From: Leclercia adecarboxylata
GTDB taxonomy: Bacteria > Pseudomonadota > Gammaproteobacteria > Enterobacterales > Enterobacteriaceae
Assembly (NCBI GenBank): GCA_901472455.1
Contig: LR590464.1
Span: 4,340,001-4,404,000 of the forward strand
Length of the DNA stretch: 64,000 nucleotides
Direction: 5' to 3'
Part shown: piece after piece, positions 34,085 through 44,439 of the stretch
How the letters are laid out: each line of letters opens with the position of its first letter
Numbering within the stretch: position 1 is the first letter of the stretch
Position numbers and translations under genes: made by a program
Notes under the pieces: generated by a model
What the model was told of the DNA's origin: nothing
The model's database searches: none
The model's input: the letters and a program-made list of their open reading frames with translations, nothing else

Positions 34085-34574
34085 ATGAACCAGCTGACTT
34101 ATCTCCAGGGCTACCCGGAGCATCTGCTTTCCCAGGTCCGCACGTTGATTGCCGAGCAAAAACTGGGGGGCGGTGCTGGAAAAACGCTATCCGGGGACCC
34201 ACGATTTCGCGACCGATAAAGCCCTCTGGCAGTATACGCAGGATCTGAAAAACCGATATCTGAAGAGCGCGCCCCCGATCAACAAGGTGATGTACGACAA
34301 CAAAATCCACGTGCTGAAAAACGCGCTGGGTCTGCATACCGCCATCTCCCGCGTGCAGGGCGGCAAGCTAAAAGCCAAAGCCGAGATCCGCGTGGCGACC
34401 GTGTTCCGCAACGCGCCGGAAGCCTTTTTGCGTATGATTGTGGTTCACGAGCTGGCGCACCTGAAAGAGAAAGAACACGACAAGGCGTTCTACTCCCTGT
34501 GCTGTCATATGGAGCCGCAATACCACCAGCTGGAGTTTGATACTCGCCTGTGGCTGACGCATTTATCGCTATAG
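34085..34574 (+). CDS. ygjP: YgjP, putative zinc metallopeptidase, one frameshift
   Basis: SprT/YgjP-type metal-dependent hydrolase. The zinc motif HELAHLKEKEH is at residues 121-131 (two His ligands, catalytic Glu, third His). Soluble, about 162 residues, normal. An extra G in a six-G run near 34168 breaks the frame within EQKLGAVLEKRY. In E. coli ygjP is followed by ygjQ, which is absent here; ygjR follows after 70 bases. The substrate is not established. Confidence 0.88.
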
Positions 34575-34644
34575 CGCACAAGTTTTGTCATTATCACGTG
34601 CTACAGTGGCAACAGGTTCCCAGCAACGGAGTTCGTGAACGTTT

Positions 34645-35643
34645 ATGATACGTTTCGCAGTCATTGGGACGAACTGGATCACGCGTCAGTTCGTCGATGC
34701 CGCCCATGAGACCGGCAAATATAAACTTACCGCAGTCTATTCCCGCAGCCTTGAACAGGCGCAGGCCTTTGCTAACGACTATCTCGTCGAGCATCTGTTT
34801 ACCTCTCTGGAGGCGATGGCGCAAAGCGATGCCATCGACGCGGTCTATATTGCCAGCCCAAATTCACTGCATTTCCCGCAGACGACGCTGTTCCTCAGCC
34901 ACAAAAAACATGTGATTTGCGAGAAACCGCTGGCCTCGAATATCGATGAGGTGGAAGCCGCCATTCAGCTGGCGCGGGAAAACCAGGTGGTGCTGTTCGA
35001 AGCTTTCAAAACCGCCAGCCTGCCCAATTTCCTGCTGCTGCAACAGTCGCTGCCCAAACTGGGCCGCATGCGCAAAGCCTTTATTAACTACTGCCAGTAT
35101 TCGTCACGCTATCAGCGTTATCTCGACGGCGAGAATCCGAACACCTTTAATCCGGCCTTCTCTAATGGCTCGATTATGGACATCGGCTTCTACTGCCTGG
35201 CCTCGGCGGTCGCGCTGTGGGGCGAGCCGCACGGGGTTCAGGCTACTGCCAGCCTGCTGGAGAGCGGCGTGGATGCCCACGGTCTGGTGGTGCTGGACTA
35301 CGGGGATTTCAGCGTCACGCTGCAGCACTCCAAGGTGAGCGATTCGGTGCTGCCGAGTGAAATCCAGGGAGAGAACGGCTCGCTGGTGATCGAGAAAATC
35401 TCCGAGTGCCAGAAGCTGAGCTACGTGCCGCGCGGCGGTAAAGCCCAGGAGCTGACGCAGCCTCAACATATCAACACTATGCTGTATGAGGCAGAGGTGT
35501 TCGCGCGTCTGGTTGAAACCCAGGAAGTGAACCATCCAGGCCTTGCGGTGAGCCGTACCACGGCGAAGCTGCAGACCGAGATCCGTCGTCAGACGGGGGT
35601 GGTATTCCCGGCGGATGGCCTGAACGCAGAAGTTACCGCGTAA
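34645..35643 (+). CDS. ygjR: YgjR, Gfo/Idh/MocA-family oxidoreductase
   Basis: Intact, 332 residues. Rossmann nucleotide-binding N-terminus (FAVIGTNWIT), the family EKP motif at residues 93-95 (ICEKPLAS) and the C-terminal substrate domain with NGSIMDIGFYCLA, which carries the Asp/Tyr typical of the family. Likely an NAD(P)-dependent dehydrogenase of a sugar or inositol derivative; the substrate is unknown. Next gene is alx, after its riboswitch. Confidence 0.9.
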   Translation: MIRFAVIGTNWITRQFVDAAHETGKYKLTAVYSRSLEQAQAFANDYLVEHLFTSLEAMAQSDAIDAVYIASPNSLHFPQTTLFLSHKKHVICEKPLASNIDEVEAAIQLARENQVVLFEAFKTASLPNFLLLQQSLPKLGRMRKAFINYCQYSSRYQRYLDGENPNTFNPAFSNGSIMDIGFYCLASAVALWGEPHGVQATASLLESGVDAHGLVVLDYGDFSVTLQHSKVSDSVLPSEIQGENGSLVIEKISECQKLSYVPRGGKAQELTQPQHINTMLYEAEVFARLVETQEVNHPGLAVSRTTAKLQTEIRRQTGVVFPADGLNAEVTA

Positions 35644-35699
35644 AGCTGTGTAATGAATCCGTGCAGGCCATTGACGAAATCAATGGCCTGACATATTTT

Positions 35700-35860
35700 G
35701 TTACTTGCAAAGGGGAGTAACTTCCTTGCGGTGGATCGTCATTACGATGCGTTTAATACCGCATCCGGTCGCCGGGCAACGAAAAAGGAATGCGATTAAC
35801 GTATTCCTTTCTTGTTGTAAGTGAGACCTTGCCGGAAGGCGAGGTCTATGCATAAAAAAC
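35700..35860 (+). promoter_or_regulatory. yybP-ykoY-type (manganese/pH) riboswitch upstream of alx
   Basis: The conserved core AAAGGGGAGTAA at 35709-35720 and the closing arm around GTGAGACCTTGCCGGAAGG at 35821-35851 match the alx leader PRE/SraF of E. coli. Mn2+ binding and alkaline pH favour the form that exposes the alx ribosome site. A terminator stands just downstream. Confidence 0.87.
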
Positions 35861-35862
35861 GC

Positions 35863-35902
35863 AACGGCTATCGTCTTCTGACCCTAGCCGTTTTTGTTTT
35901 TT
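35863..35902 (+). terminator. Riboswitch-linked terminator before alx
   Basis: AACGGCTA (35863-35870) pairs with TAGCCGTT (35885-35892) and is followed by a T-rich tract (TTTTTGTTTTTT). It ends about 18 bases before the alx ATG, so readthrough would be needed for full alx expression. Confidence 0.85.
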
Positions 35903-35920
35903 ACGCGTAAGGAAAATTGT

Positions 35921-36889
35921 ATGAATACTGTCGGTACTCCGCTGATGTGGGGCGGATTCGCAGTCGTGGTCGTGATCATGCTGGCGATCGATCTCTTTTT
36001 ACAGGGGCGTCGTGGCGCACATGGCATGACCATGAAACAGGCGGCCGCCTGGTCGCTGGTGTGGGTCTCCCTCTCCTTGCTTTTCTGTGCTGCCTTCTGG
36101 TGGTATCTCTCTGTGACTCAGGGTCGCGCGGTGGCCGATCCGCAGGCGCTGGCCTTCCTCACGGGCTATCTGATTGAAAAAGCCCTCGCGGTGGATAACG
36201 TCTTCGTCTGGCTGATGCTGTTTAGCTACTTTGCCGTACCGGCTGCCTTGCAGCGTCGGGTGCTGGTGTATGGCGTGTTGGGCGCGATCGTGCTGCGTAC
36301 CATCATGATCTTCGCCGGTAGCTGGCTGATTTCGCAGTTCGAATGGCTGCTCTATATCTTCGGCGCCTTCCTTCTGTTTACCGGTGTGAAGATGGCGCTG
36401 GCGAAGGAAGACGAAACCGGTATTGGCGAGAAGCCGCTGGTGCGCTGGATCCGCAGTCATCTGCGCATGACCGACACCATCGAGAGCGAGCACTTCTTTG
36501 TGCGTAAGAACGGGCTGCTGTTCGCAACGCCGCTGCTGCTGGTGCTGATCATGGTTGAGCTGAGCGACGTGATTTTCGCGGTCGATAGCATCCCGGCGAT
36601 CTTTGCGGTGACCACTGACCCGTTCATCGTGCTGACGTCGAACCTGTTTGCCATCCTCGGCCTGCGTGCCATGTACTTCCTGCTGGCGGGTGTAGCGGAG
36701 CGCTTCACCATGCTGAAGTACGGCCTGTCGGTGATCCTGGTGTTTATCGGTATCAAGATGATGATTGTCGATTTCTACCATATCCCGATCGCCATCTCGC
36801 TGGGCGTGGTGTTTGGCATCCTGGTCCTGACCCTGATTATCAACGCTTGGGTTAACCACCGGAACGATAAGAAGCAGCAGATGCAGTAA
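35921..36889 (+). CDS. alx: Alx, TerC-family manganese exporter
   Basis: Inner-membrane protein of nine or so helices, TerC family, linked in E. coli to manganese export and alkaline response. Start at 35921 (MNTVGTPLMWGG), with AAGGAAA upstream. TerC motifs are EKALAVDNVFVWLM and VELSDVIFAVDSIPAIFAV, whose acidic residues are thought to bind the metal. Intact, 322 residues. Expression is set by the riboswitch in its leader. Confidence 0.95.
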   Translation: MNTVGTPLMWGGFAVVVVIMLAIDLFLQGRRGAHGMTMKQAAAWSLVWVSLSLLFCAAFWWYLSVTQGRAVADPQALAFLTGYLIEKALAVDNVFVWLMLFSYFAVPAALQRRVLVYGVLGAIVLRTIMIFAGSWLISQFEWLLYIFGAFLLFTGVKMALAKEDETGIGEKPLVRWIRSHLRMTDTIESEHFFVRKNGLLFATPLLLVLIMVELSDVIFAVDSIPAIFAVTTDPFIVLTSNLFAILGLRAMYFLLAGVAERFTMLKYGLSVILVFIGIKMMIVDFYHIPIAISLGVVFGILVLTLIINAWVNHRNDKKQQMQ

Positions 36890-36900
36890 AGGGGGTTGGT

Positions 36901-36946
36901 GCGGTCTGATGCCGTCACCCCGGCCCTCTCCCACAGGGAGAGGGCG
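36901..36946. repeat. Partial copy of the inverted-ended repeat after alx
   Basis: Contains GGTGCGGTCT just upstream, then GTCACCCCGGCCCTCTCCC and the hairpin partner GGGAGAGGG. It looks like one half of the element found around fadH and may act as an alx terminator. Confidence 0.6.
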
Positions 36947-37128
36947 AACACACTTTTGTAACGCAGTAGTTAAAAAATATGATGTGACACGTAAAATCCA
37001 GCATTTTACTCTTCCGCCTTGCGCTGCTTTCCCTGATACTCAACCAGGCAAACAAATACTTACATCCGGACATAAATGTGACTAAGAGCACATCCAGGAT
37101 GGAACGCAATTTCACTCAGGAATAACGT

Positions 37129-38375
37129 ATGAGCACACAATCAAGCGGTCTGTTCGCGCGCCTGGCGCAGGGCAGCCTCGTTAAACAAATTCTGGTCGGG
37201 TTGGTACTGGGTATTCTGCTGGCTATGGTGTCAAAACCTGCTGCTGAAGCCACGGGGCTGCTCGGCACCCTGTTCGTTGGCGCACTGAAAGCCGTCGCGC
37301 CGGTACTGGTGCTGATGTTGGTGATGGCGTCGATTGCCAACCACCAACACGGACAAAAAACTAACATTCGCCCTATTCTCTTCCTGTATCTTCTGGGCAC
37401 CTTCTCTGCCGCGCTGACGGCGGTGGTATTCAGCTTCCTGTTCCCATCCACGCTGCATCTGACCAGCGCGGCCGGTGATATCACACCACCGTCCGGCATT
37501 GTGGAAGTGCTGCGCGGCCTGTTGATGAGCATGGTATCCAACCCCATCACGGCGCTGATGAATGCCAACTACATCGGCATCCTGGTCTGGGCGATTGGTC
37601 TGGGCTTCGCGCTTCGCCACGGTAACGAGACCACCAAAAACCTGGTGAACGATATGTCCAACGCGGTGACCTTTATGGTGAAACTGGTGATCCGCTTTGC
37701 GCCCATCGGGATCTTCGGCCTGGTCTCCTCCACCCTGGCGGACGACCGGTTTTGACGCGCTGTGGGGCTACGCGCAGCTGCTGGTTGTGCTTGTCGGCCT
37801 GGTATGCTGCTGGTGGCGCTGGTGATCAACCCGCTGCTGGTGTTCTGGCAGATCCGCCGCAACCCGTATCCGCTGGTGCTGACCTGCCTGCGTGAGAGCG
37901 GCGTGTACGCCTTCTTCACCCGTTAGCTCTGCGGCAAACATTCCGGTGAACATGGCGCTGGGCCGAGAAGCTGAACCTGGATCGTGATACTTACTCCGTC
38001 TCCATTCCGCTGGGTGCGACCGTCAATATGGCAGGTGCGGCGATCACCATCACCGTGCTGACCTTAGCGGCGGTGCATACCCTGGGTATCCCTGTGGATC
38101 TGCTTACTGCGCTGCTGTTGAGCGTCGTGGCATCGCTGTGCGCCTGTGGCGCATCGGGTGTGGCAGGCGGTTCGCTGCTGCTGATCCCGCTGGCCTGTAA
38201 TATGTTCGGTATCCCGAATGAGGTGGCCATGCAGGTGGTGGCAGTGGGCTTTATCATTGGCGTGCTGCAGGACTCCTGCGAAACGGCGCTGAACTCCTCA
38301 ACTGACGTGCTGTTTACCGCCGCGGCTTGTCAGGCTGAAGACGCGCGTCTGGCGAAAAACGCGCTGCGCAGCTAA
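37129..38375 (+). CDS. sstT: SstT, serine/threonine:Na+ symporter, frameshifted
   Basis: Sodium-coupled serine and threonine importer of the DAACS family. The ATG at 37129 has AGGAA upstream. Several membrane helices, and conserved FAPIGIFGLVSSTLA and SIPLGATVNMAGAAITI. Shifts near 37747, 37800, 37925 and 37963 split the middle; joined length is about 414 residues, normal. The ends are clean. A strong terminator follows. Relevant to the tdc genes further right, which degrade its substrates. Confidence 0.93.
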
Positions 38376-38376
38376 T

Positions 38377-38407
38377 AAAAAAGGCCCGGTCAGTGACCGG
38401 GCCTTTT
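38377..38407. terminator. Bidirectional terminator between sstT and uxaA
   Basis: A 10-base stem (GGCCCGGTCA/TGACCGGGCC) flanked by A6 and T4 tracts, so it can stop both sstT and convergent uxaA transcription. Confidence 0.9.
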
Positions 38408-38432
38408 ACTATCGTAAGCCAGGCTAACACGC

Positions 38433-39925
38433 TTACAGCGTTACACCACTCTTAAAGATCGCCAGCTCGCGGAAGTCGTTTTTCTCGTTGCAGGTCTGTT
38501 TGCCGTTGGCGATATCAACAATCACATCCACAAACTCCGTTAACAGCTGCGGGCATGGCTTTGCATGGATCAGCTGACCCGCATCAAAATCGATCCAGTG
38601 CTTTTTCTTCGCCAGCCAGCTCGCTGTTGGTGGCGATTTTCACCGTTGGCACAAAGCCGCCGTACGGTGTGCCGCGACCGGTGCTGAATAGCACCAATAT
38701 GACAGCCCGCACCCGCCAGGGCGCTGGTGGCGACAGCATCGTTGCCCGGGGCGCTTAACAGGTTCAGACCGTGGGTTTGCAGCCGCTCGCGCGTAACGCA
38801 GCACGTCCACCACCTGGCTGGCCGCCCGCTTTCTGGGTGCAGCCGAGAGATTTCTCTTCGAGGGTGGTGATTCCGCCCGCTTTGTTACCCGGCGATGGGT
38901 TTTCGTAAATCGGCTGGTTGTGCGCGATAAAGTACTGTTTGAAGTCGTTCACCATGGTGACGGTCTTTTCAAATGTCGCTTCGTCGCGGCAGTGGCTCAT
39001 CAGGATGCGCTCTGCGCCAAACATCTCCGGCACTTCGGTCAGCACGGTAGTGCCGCCGTTGCTGATGACGTAATCGGAGAACTGACCCAGCATCGGGTTA
39101 GCCGTAATGCCGGACAGCCCATCCGAGCCGCCGCACTCCAGACCAAACTTCAACTCGCTCAGCTTGCCTGCTTCGCGCTGGTCGTGGCGCATCACCTCGT
39201 ACAGCTGGTGCAGATGCTCCAGGCCCGCTTCCACTTCGTCGTCCCTGATGCTGACACACCATGAAGTGCACACGTGCCGGATCGAAGTCCCCCAGCGTTT
39301 CGCGGAAGCATCGACCTGGTTGTTCTCACAGCCCAGGCCGATCACCAGCACCGCCCCGGCGTTCGAGTGACGCACCATGTTTTGCAGGCATGGTGCGGGT
39401 GTTGATGTGATCATCCCCCAGCTGAGAGCAGCCATAGGTATGACTGAACAGGTGGACGCCGTCCGTGCCCTCTGCCTGATTGGTCTCTTTCAGGAACCGG
39501 CTCTGGATCTGACGGGCAATGCCGTTGACGCAGCCGACGGTCGGCAGGATCCACAGTTCATTGCGGATCCCCACCTCGCCGCTGGCACGGCGGTAGATCT
39601 GGACATCACGATCTGCCGCCTGGCTGCCTTCAGCCTGCAACTCAGGTTGATAGCTGTACTCATCCAGATCGCTCAGATTGGTGCGCGTATTGTGAGAATG
39701 AATAAACTCACCCGCCGCGATATCCGCCAGCGCATGGCCGATAGGCAGACCGTATTTGACGACGTTCTCCCCTTTGGCAATGGGTTGCAGAGCGAACTTG
39801 TGCCCGCGCGCAACGTCCTGGCGCAGCGTGACGGTCTGGTTGTCAAACGTCACTTCCAGCCCTTCGCTCAGGTCGGCCAGCGCGACCGCTACGTTATCCA
39901 GAGAATGGATCTTGATGTATTGCAT
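38433..39925 (-). CDS. uxaA: UxaA, altronate dehydratase, frameshifted
   Basis: Iron-dependent dehydratase that converts D-altronate to 2-keto-3-deoxygluconate in galacturonate catabolism. N-terminal SAF-like domain (MQYIKIHSLDNVAVALADL), then the catalytic region with LFSHTYGCSQLGDDH, FGLECGGSDGLSGITANP and ENPSPGNKAGGITTLE. Shifts near 39400, 39300, 39245, 38830, 38790, 38690 and 38600. The last residues IFKSGVTL match E. coli. About 496 residues. 18 bases after uxaC, same operon. Confidence 0.92.
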
Positions 39926-39943
39926 ATCAACCCTCAGAAGGCC

Positions 39944-41355
39944 TTAGTTCAGTTCAATAGCGAAGTAGTCGCGTGCGTTGTTAAAGCAGATGTTTCTCAC
40001 CATTTCGCCCAGCAGCTGGATGTCGGCCGGGCTTCGCCCGCGGTGACCCAGCGGCCAATCATCTGGCACAAAATGCGGCGGAAAATATTCATGGCGAGTG
40101 TAAGACAGGAAGCTACGGCTGTCGGTCAGCATCCCCACAAAGCGGCTCAGCAGACCGAGCTGCGCCAGCTGCGTCATCTGACGCTCCATGCCATCTTTCT
40201 GGTCGTTGAACCACCAGCCGGAACCAAACTGCATCTTGCCTGGCATCCCTTCGCCCTGGAAGTTGCCGATCATGGTGCCCAGCACTTCGTTATCGCGTGG
40301 GTTCAGGCAGTAGAGGATGGTTTTTGGCAGCAGGTTCTCTTCGTTCTGTTTGCTCAGCAGTTTTGACAGCTCTTCCGCCAGCGGGCGGTCGTTGATGGAG
40401 TCGAAACCAACATCAGCACCCAGCAGTTTGAACTGGCGCAGGTTGTTATTGCGCAGCGCGCCGATGTGGTACTGCTGCACCCAGCCGCGACGGGCATATT
40501 CTGCCGCCAGCCAGACCAGTACCGCAGTTTTGAACTGCGCCACTTCGTGTTCGTTCAGGCTTTCACCCGCCAGACGACGCGCCAGAATGCTGTCCAGTTC
40601 GGCTTCGTTCGCTTCCGCAAACAGCACCACGTCCAGGGCATGGTCAGAGACTTTACAGCCGTGCGCCGCAAAGTGGTCCAGACGCTTCGTCAGCGCGGTT
40701 TGCAGATCGTTGAAACGGCGGATCTCGGTATCGGAGACTTCACTCAGCTTCGCCATGTAGTCGGCAAAGGTCGCCAGCTCAATGTTGAACGCTTTATCCG
40801 GGCGCCAGCTTGGCAGCACTTTGACGTCAAAAGAGCTGTCCTGGGCGACAACGGCGTGATGCTCCAGAGAGTCAACAGGATCGTCGGTGGTGCCGACCAT
40901 CTTGACGTTCATCTGCTTCATGATGCCGCGGGCAGAGAATTTGTCCTGCGCCAGCAGTTCATTGCATTCGTTCCAGATCTCATCCGCCGTTGCCGGAGAG
41001 AGCAGCTTGCCGGTGATGCCAAACGGACGGCGCAGCTCCAGATGGGTCCAGTGGTACAGCGGGTTACCGATGGTATGCGGGACGGTGGCGGCCCAGGCGT
41101 CGAATTTTTCGCGATCGGAGGCATCGCCAGTACAGAGGCGTTCCGCCACGCCGTTCGTGCGCATGGCGCGCCACTTGTAGTGGTCACCTTTCAGCCAGAT
41201 GTCATACAGGTTTTTGAAGCGGTAATTTTCGGCAACCTGCTGCGGCGGAAGATGGCAGTGGTAGTCGAAAATCGGCTGGTCTTTTGCGTAATCGTGGTAC
41301 AGGCGGCGGCAAATTCGGTATCTAACAGGAAATCTTCAGTCATAAACGGGGTCAT
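39944..41355 (-). CDS. uxaC: UxaC, uronate isomerase, frameshifted
   Basis: Amidohydrolase-fold isomerase of glucuronate and galacturonate. Full length from the ATG at 41355 (MTPFMTEDFLLDTEF) requires one base near 41308; the long frame seen otherwise begins at the internal MRTNGVAERL. The metal-binding FDYHCHLPP segment lies in the shifted part. Near the C-terminus a compensating pair (extra T near 40085, missing C near 40035) replaces about 16 residues while the frame is kept. About 470 residues. Confidence 0.93.
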
Positions 41356-41833
41356 TATCGTCTTCCTCTTACGAGCTTACGAGTGCGTCAGAAAAGTGAT
41401 GTTCAGATGCTGCAAAGTTATCACACCAATTTCCAGAGGCCGATAATTTTTTCGTGAGTTAGATCAATAAACGTCGACAAATAATATACGTCCAAAGTGG
41501 TAAATGTCGCTCAACACCGCGCCAGCTCTGGCCTGGCAGAGCGGAAACATTGACCTTACAAATATTGACACTTTTGTGATGTCACTCACCTTTTAAAGCT
41601 GTATGACAAGTTATCGTTTCGCCGTCGCAAATTATAAGCCGACGGATTGCGTTACCGGTGCCAAGGCATCGGACTCAGCGGTAAGGATACCGACTTATGC
41701 ACGTTTACTTATGGCAAGGTTCGGGCCGTTCCGGGAGTAATCCCGGTAACGCCCTCCCCGTTGATAAACATCTCACGCCTGCCGTAGAGATGCCCGTACT
41801 CCGGTGCGGCAATAACATAACGATGAGGTTTAC
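41356..41833. promoter_or_regulatory. uxaCA/exuT divergent control region
   Basis: 478 bases with no gene. CGTGAGTTAGATCAAT at 41453-41468 resembles a CRP site (7 of 10 key positions). AAAGTGGTAAATG near 41496 and CACACCAATTT near 41422 resemble ExuR half-sites. The 41640-41830 leader of exuT is GC-rich and structured, with no assignable element. Confidence 0.5.
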
Positions 41834-43133
41834 ATGCGTAAAATTAAAGGGTTACGTTGGTACATGATCGCACTGGTGACGCTTGGCACCGTGCTGGGCT
41901 ACCTGACGCGTAACACCATAGCGGCGGCTGCGCCGACGCTGATGGAAGAGCTACATATCTCCACGCAACAATACTCCTACATTATCGCGGCTTACTCTGC
42001 GGCTTATACCATCATGCAGCCGGTAGCGGGCTACGTGCTGGATATTCTGGGGACGAAAGTTGGCTACGCGGTCTTCGCCGTCACATGGGCTATCTTCTGC
42101 GGCGCAACCGCACTGGCAGGTAGCTGGGGCGGCCTGGCGCTGGCCCGTGGCGCAGTCGGTGCGGCAGAAGCTGCGATGATCCCTGCGGGTCTGAAAGCGG
42201 CGTCCGAGTGGTTCCCGGCGAAAGAGCGTTCTATCGCAGTGGGCTACTTCAACGTGGGTTCTTCTATTGGTGCGATGATTGCTCCGCCGCTGGTGGTATG
42301 GGCTATCGTGATGCACAGCTGGCAGCTGGCGTTTATCCTCTCCGGCGTGCTGAGCTTCGCCTGGGCTATGGCCTGGCTGATCTTCTACAAGCATCCACGC
42401 GATCAGAAGAAACTCTCTAATGAAGAACGTGACTACATCATTGGCGGCCAGGAGTCTCAACACCAGACCAACAACGGCAAGAAGATGTCTGTCCTGCAGA
42501 TCCTGGGTACCCGTCAGTTCTGGGGTATCGCCCTGCCACGTTTCCTGGCAGAACCAGCATGGGGGTACTTTCAACGCCTGGATCCCACTGTTCATGTTTA
42601 AAGTCTACGGCTTTAACCTGAAAGAGATCGCCATGTTCGCCTGGATGCCAATGCTGTTTGCTGACCTGGGTTGTATCGTGGGCGGCTACCTGCCACCGCT
42701 GTTCCAGCGCTGGTTTGGCGTGAACCTGATCGTCTCCCGTAAAATGGTGGTGACCATGGGTGCCGTGCTGATGATTGGCCCAGGGATGATCGGCCTGTTC
42801 ACCAGCCCATACGTGGCTATCGGTCTGCTGTGTATCGGTGGTTTTGCTCACCAGTCGCTGTCCGGTGCGCTGATTACCCTCTCTTCAGACGTCTTCGGCC
42901 GTAATGAAGTGGCGACCGCTAACGGCCTGACCGGGATGGCTGCCTGGACCGCCAGTACCCTCTTTGCTCTGGTGGTAGGTGCGCTGGCTGACACCATCGG
43001 CTTCAGCCCGCTCTTCGCAGTACTGGCTGTCTTCGACCTGATGGGTGCAGTGCTTATCTGGACGGTGCTGAAAAACAAATCTGCGGATGAGTTGCTGCAA
43101 GAGTCGGTTGGAAGGCCGGTCACACAGAGTTAG
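41834..43133 (+). CDS. exuT: ExuT, hexuronate transporter, one frameshift
   Basis: Major-facilitator proton symporter (anion:cation symporter family) for galacturonate and glucuronate. Twelve hydrophobic segments; the loop between TM2 and TM3 is DILGTKVGYAVFAVTW and YFNVGSSIGAMIAPPLV follows in the fifth helix. An extra G in a five-G run near 42563 breaks the frame at EPAWGTFNAWIP. About 433 residues. GAGG precedes the ATG. A terminator and exuR follow. Confidence 0.94.
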
Positions 43134-43207
43134 TCTGTAGTCTTTGCCCGGCGAGGCTGACGCTGACACGGGTAGATAAAACAGACAGACCGGGTCCGCC
43201 CGGCAAT

Positions 43208-43235
43208 GAAAAGGCCGCCTCCGGGCGGCTTTTTG
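43208..43235 (+). terminator. exuT terminator
   Basis: GCCGCC and GGCGGC stems joined by a short loop, with flanking AAAAG and CTTTTT. It lies 75 bases after exuT. Confidence 0.88.
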
Positions 43236-43307
43236 CGGGTCAAATCTGGAGAGAAACAGCTAAAAGTGGTATAACAAATCATTAGCCATACCCTGCCTGG
43301 AGCGCAT

Positions 43308-44088
43308 ATGGAAATCAACGAACCCCGTCGCCTTTATCAGCAAGCTGGCTGCTGAGCTGAAAGCTCGCATCGAGCAAGGCGTTTATCTGGTGGGGGACAA
43401 ATTACCTGCCGAGCGTTTTATCGCGGATGAAAAGAGCGTAAGCCGCACCGTGGTTCGTGAAGCCATCATCATGCTGGAAGTCGAAGGCTATGTTGAAGTG
43501 CGTAAAGGATCGGGTATTCATGTCATCTCCAGCCAGGCAAAACACTCCCCCGGTGCCGGACGAGAATCTGGAATTTGCCAACTATGGTCCCTTTGAGTTG
43601 CTCCAGGCCCGTCAGCTTATCGAAAGCAATATCGCAGAGTTCGCAGCTACCCCAGGTGACCAAACAGGACATCATGAAGCTGATGGAGATCCAGGATAAC
43701 GCGCGTAAAGAAAAATGTTTCCGCGACTCCGAGTGGGATTTACAGTTTCATGTCCAGGTGGCCCTTGCCACCCAAAAATAGCGCCCTGGCCGCAATCGTC
43801 GAAAAAATGTGGACTCAGCGCGTTCACAACCCGTACTGGAAAAAACTGCACGATCATATCGATTCCCGTACCGTGGATAACTGGTGTGACGATCACGACC
43901 AGATCCTCAAAGCATTGATCCGTAAAGACCCGCATGCGGCAAAAGTGGCGATGTGGCAGCACCTCGAGAACACCAAGCAGATGCTGTTCAATGAAACCAG
44001 TGATGACTTCGAATTTAACGCCGACCGCTATCTTTTTGCCGAAAATCCGGTGGTTCATCTCGATACCGCGGTCAGTCAGGCAAAATAG
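43308..44088 (+). CDS. exuR: ExuR, hexuronate regulon repressor, frameshifted
   Basis: GntR-family (FadR subfamily) repressor of exuT, uxaCA and uxaB, released by hexuronates. HTH: DKLPAERFIADEKSVSRTVV and VEGYVEVRKGSGIHV; C-terminal FCD ligand domain with DSEWDLQFHVQVALAT and DDHDQILKALIRKDPHAA. Start MEINEPRRLYQQ. Shifts near 43343, 43550, 43655 and 43770. About 258 residues. AGTGGTATAACAA at 43265 upstream may be an autoregulatory ExuR site. Confidence 0.93.
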
Positions 44089-44439
44089 TTTTCTTTTCCA
44101 CGAGCAGGCGCTTCGCTGCGCCTTCCCGCTGAGGTGGGTAAGTAAACCTTTAGAGTGTCAGCGTTTGTAAAAGACCTCGCGTCCCCTCCCTGGGTTAAGC
44201 CAAAATCAATTCTGGAATAATGCAAATACTGTGACGGATCCCTTCTGGCTTTGTTACAATTAGATGCATTTAGCCGTTTAGTTTGTTAGTTAGTGCTTGC
44301 TTACTTTGCCACTTAACAGGGAACAGTTCTGGCCACGTACTCGTGTCCGCGAGCGACCATAATGAAATTATAAAAAATGTCGCCGTGCTGTTTGACCCGG
44401 TTGACAGGCGTGCCGTTAACCGATTTTCAGGAATACTGA
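44089..44439. other. Intergenic stretch upstream of yqjA
   Basis: About 350 bases with no gene. A weak GC-rich palindrome (AGGCGCTTCGCTGCGCCT, near 44106) may end exuR transcripts, and a promoter-like ATTATAAAAAATG lies near 44366. No clear operator was recognised. Confidence 0.4.

Noticed and set aside
35999..36934. 311-codon minus-strand frame opposite alx
   Set aside because: His/Gln-rich mirror of the alx coding sequence; no family resemblance.
39377..41446. Two long open frames on the plus strand (about 329 and 326 codons) opposite uxaA and uxaC
   Set aside because: They are antisense shadows of strongly conserved genes; their proteins show no recognisable domain and no ribosome site.
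44089..44439. Small gene upstream of yqjA (frame from 44283)
   Set aside because: It overlaps the yqjA start, has no ribosome site and no similarity to known leaders.
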